From JBBRGG01 sp038240875 (GTDB lineage Bacteria > Planctomycetota > Phycisphaerae > Phycisphaerales > UBA1924), in NCBI GenBank assembly GCA_038240875.1, contig JBBRGG010000063.1, positions 1-15,454 of the forward strand: a stretch of DNA of 15,454 nucleotides. Direction: 5' to 3'. Position numbers and translations under genes: made by a program. The stretch's first letter is position 1. Every line of letters begins with the position of its first letter. This document shows positions 13,605-15,454 of the stretch, one piece after another. The notes under the pieces are model-generated. The model did no database searches, had not been told where the DNA came from, and saw only the letters and a program-made list of their open reading frames with translations.

Positions 13605-15343
13605 CAACGGTATTGGTGGTTGATGATAAAGAACTCATGCGCGACAGCGTCGCCGTCACACTCGAGCGGGCTGGCTTTGGGATTGCAACCGCACCCGATG
13701 CGCAAACTGCTATGGATATTGCGGCCAAAAATCGCCCGGATTGCGTCGTAACCGACATGCGCATGCCGGGCTTGACGGGTGTCGAGCTTGTGCAAAGGCT
13801 TCGACGAATCGACGATCAACTTCCGGTGATTGTGATGACCGCGTTTGGTACGATCGATACCGCCGTGCGTGCTATGCGTGAGGGCGCGTTTGATTACCTT
13901 ACTAAACCATTCGAGGGCGATGAGCTGGTTATCAGCGTGAAGCGGGCAATCGAGCATCGTCGTGTGTCGAAAGAGAACGCCGTGCTGCGCGCGGGACAGG
14001 CGGGCCCATCAGGAACAGCGGGTATTCCTACGCGCATCGGCGTTGAACGGCTGATCGGTTCATCCGCTGCGATCCAGCGCGTTCGCGAGCAAATCGCCTC
14101 GCTTGCGGGCTCTGCCGGCACGGTCTTGATCACCGGCGAATCTGGCGTCGGCAAAGAAGTCGTCGCGCGAGCCATCCACGAGTGTGGCCAGAGGCGTGAT
14201 GGGCCATTCCTTGCGATGAACTGTGCGGCGTTGTCGGCGTCGCTTCTCGAAAGCGAACTCTTCGGGCATGAACGCGGCTCATTCACCGGCGCGGATCGTC
14301 TTCGTAAAGGTAGATTCGAGCTTGCCGACCGCGGCACCCTGTTGTTGGATGAGATCAGCGAAGTCTCGCCTCAGGTACAGGCAAAGTTGCTTCGTGTTCT
14401 GCAAGAACGGGCCTTCGAACGCGTGGGATCTAGCCTCACTATCGGCGTTGATGTGCGCGTGGTGGCGACGAGCAACCGTGATCTTCCCGCGAGTGTTGCT
14501 CGCAACGAGTTCAGACAGGACTTGTACTTCAGGCTCAATGTGCTTCCGATTCGCGTGCCCACGCTGCGGGAACGGCGCGAGGATGTGCCGACGTTGGCCC
14601 GGCACTTTATCGCTGGCGTCTGTGCGCGCGAGGGTCGGCCCGCGCTTGAATTGGCGGACCAGGCCGCGATGCTTATGAGTGCGTACAACTGGCCGGGCAA
14701 TGTTCGCGAACTGCAAAATATCTGTGAGCGAGCCGTCGTGCTCACGGGCGATCGAGCCACGAAGGTGATCCAAGCAAGCATGATCGAACCTTGGCTCAGT
14801 GGCGAGTGTGGCCAGATCACTAATAATAACTCGCACCACATGAGTATGCACGCAAACGGTAATCAATCTAGTCATCTGACTGGTCATGTGAATGGTCATG
14901 TGAATGGTCATGTGAATGGTCATGCAGCGCCATTGCAGGCAACACCTTTGCGAGCTACGGTGCGACTTCCCGGACAGATTCTCGAAGCAAAGCCTGATGG
15001 GCAACTCGACCACGGCTTAGGCAATGGCCACGTTCATGCGAACGGAAACTCGCATTCACCTGGGCTTTCATCGTCAAATAGCTCGTCATTTGGTGGCACG
15101 CACGCCGTGGCACATGCCGTGCAAGGGGGCTTCGGCACGAGTATGGGAAACATCGGGGGCGCGTTGAGCGAAGGCCCGATTCGCACTCTTGAAGAGATCG
15201 AACGCGAAACCATCGTGGCTGTGCTTGTTCGTTTCAAAGGACATCGCCAAAAGACTGCTGCAGCGTTGGGAATCGGTGTGCGAACGCTGGGCCTCAAGCT
15301 GAAAAAATGGAAAGAACAACGACTCGTCGCCGAGACGCTTTAA
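13601..15343 (+). CDS. NtrC-family sigma-54-dependent response regulator
   Basis: This 580 aa activator has three domains. The receiver (about 3-118) has acidic D8-D9, phosphoacceptor D52, T80 and K102. The sigma-54 AAA+ domain (about 150-380) has Walker A GESGVGKE (179-186), a GSFTGA loop (226-231, a common variant of GAFTGA that contacts sigma-54), Walker B LLLDE (247-251) and WPGNVREL (364-371). The Fis-type helix-turn-helix (about 533-572) contains KTAAALGIGVRTL. It should drive ATP-dependent open-complex formation at sigma-54 promoters when phosphorylated by the kinase whose stop it overlaps (ATGA, 13601-13604). The linker from about 400 to 525 is unusually long and rich in His, Asn, Gly and Ser, with 14 histidines between 412 and 505. 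The FlgN-like neighbour suggests flagellar gene control of the FlrC/FleR type, but target promoters are not visible here. Confidence 0.95.
   Translation: MTTVLVVDDKELMRDSVAVTLERAGFGIATAPDAQTAMDIAAKNRPDCVVTDMRMPGLTGVELVQRLRRIDDQLPVIVMTAFGTIDTAVRAMREGAFDYLTKPFEGDELVISVKRAIEHRRVSKENAVLRAGQAGPSGTAGIPTRIGVERLIGSSAAIQRVREQIASLAGSAGTVLITGESGVGKEVVARAIHECGQRRDGPFLAMNCAALSASLLESELFGHERGSFTGADRLRKGRFELADRGTLLLDEISEVSPQVQAKLLRVLQERAFERVGSSLTIGVDVRVVATSNRDLPASVARNEFRQDLYFRLNVLPIRVPTLRERREDVPTLARHFIAGVCAREGRPALELADQAAMLMSAYNWPGNVRELQNICERAVVLTGDRATKVIQASMIEPWLSGECGQITNNNSHHMSMHANGNQSSHLTGHVNGHVNGHVNGHAAPLQATPLRATVRLPGQILEAKPDGQLDHGLGNGHVHANGNSHSPGLSSSNSSSFGGTHAVAHAVQGGFGTSMGNIGGALSEGPIRTLEEIERETIVAVLVRFKGHRQKTAAALGIGVRTLGLKLKKWKEQRLVAETL
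14882..14917 (+). repeat. In-frame 12-bp minisatellite encoding GHVN x3
   Basis: GGTCATGTGAAT is repeated three times exactly (14882-14893, 14894-14905, 14906-14917), then a partial GGTCATG follows. It encodes GHVN at residues 428-439 of the sigma-54 activator, in the linker between the AAA+ and DNA-binding domains. Because the unit is a multiple of three, copy-number changes would keep the frame. Confidence 0.9.
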
Positions 15344-15454
15344 TGAGGTTATTCAGCGCTTTTAGTAAACTAAGAATGCGACAATTGGCGAGCGCACCCT
15401 GCGACTCTTGCGCGAAGGTATCGATATTTTTTCGCACTGGCTCTCCAAGGCGCA
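15343..15454 (+). CDS. Possible partial gene running off the window end
   Basis: The activator stop TAA overlaps an ATG (TAATG, 15341-15345), the same junction seen between the FlgN-like and kinase genes. The frame stays open for 37 codons to the window edge. The translation is Arg/Cys-rich and resembles nothing I know. A different + frame and one minus-strand frame are also open here, so coding is not established. A short palindrome TTAGT-AA-ACTAA (15362-15373) lies inside. Confidence 0.2.
   Translation, partial: MRLFSAFSKLRMRQLASAPCDSCAKVSIFFRTGSPRR

Noticed and set aside
1..15454. CRISPR array, tRNA, rRNA, insertion sequence or prophage
   Set aside because: I saw no regularly spaced direct repeats with unique spacers, no cloverleaf, no transposase or integrase motifs and no terminal inverted repeats.

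Overview
The window looks like a chromosomal segment of a moderately GC-rich, Gram-negative-type bacterium. My best guess is Planctomycetota, probably a Phycisphaerae-like lineage. The reasons are a lipid A enzyme of the LpxI type, many starts without a clear Shine-Dalgarno, and three small or lipoprotein genes (4302-6156) whose sequence style I associate with planctomycete genomes. The assignment is inference. I see no insertion sequence, phage gene, CRISPR array, tRNA or rRNA.

Left part (1-4000). obgE (ribosome-associated GTPase) and a GT2-like glycosyltransferase lie on the + strand. A convergent minus-strand pair follows: lpxI (UDP-2,3-diacylglucosamine hydrolase, lipid A synthesis), then a TlyA/FtsJ-type RNA 2'-O-methyltransferase that lacks the usual S4 domain. 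A perfect 13-bp triple tandem repeat overlaps the obgE stop codon.

Middle (4000-11400). After a roughly 0.3-0.4 kb divergent intergenic region with a strong imperfect hairpin, every gene is on the + strand. First comes a tightly overlapping trio: a small four-Cys protein, a Cys-containing protein of unknown function, and a LolA-like lipoprotein. Next is a spacer with simple repeats and a 38-nt pure purine run. It is followed by a large secreted-domain plus RDD membrane protein and a membrane-anchored TPR-like protein.

Right part (11400-15454). A three-gene overlapping cassette holds a FlgN-like helical protein, a soluble histidine kinase and an NtrC-type sigma-54 activator. The layout recalls flagellar regulators of the FlrBC/FleSR type. 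The activator carries a long His/Asn/Gly-rich linker containing an in-frame 12-bp minisatellite. The last 110 bases hold no gene I can name.

The broadest signal is a strand-composition switch near 4.3 kb. To the left the + strand is strongly C-rich, even inside + strand genes. To the right it is G-rich. This is the polarity seen at replication origins, although I find no consensus DnaA boxes. I find no clearly new defence or mobile system. The best candidates for something under-described are the 4302-6156 operon, the secreted-domain/RDD fusion and the His-rich activator.
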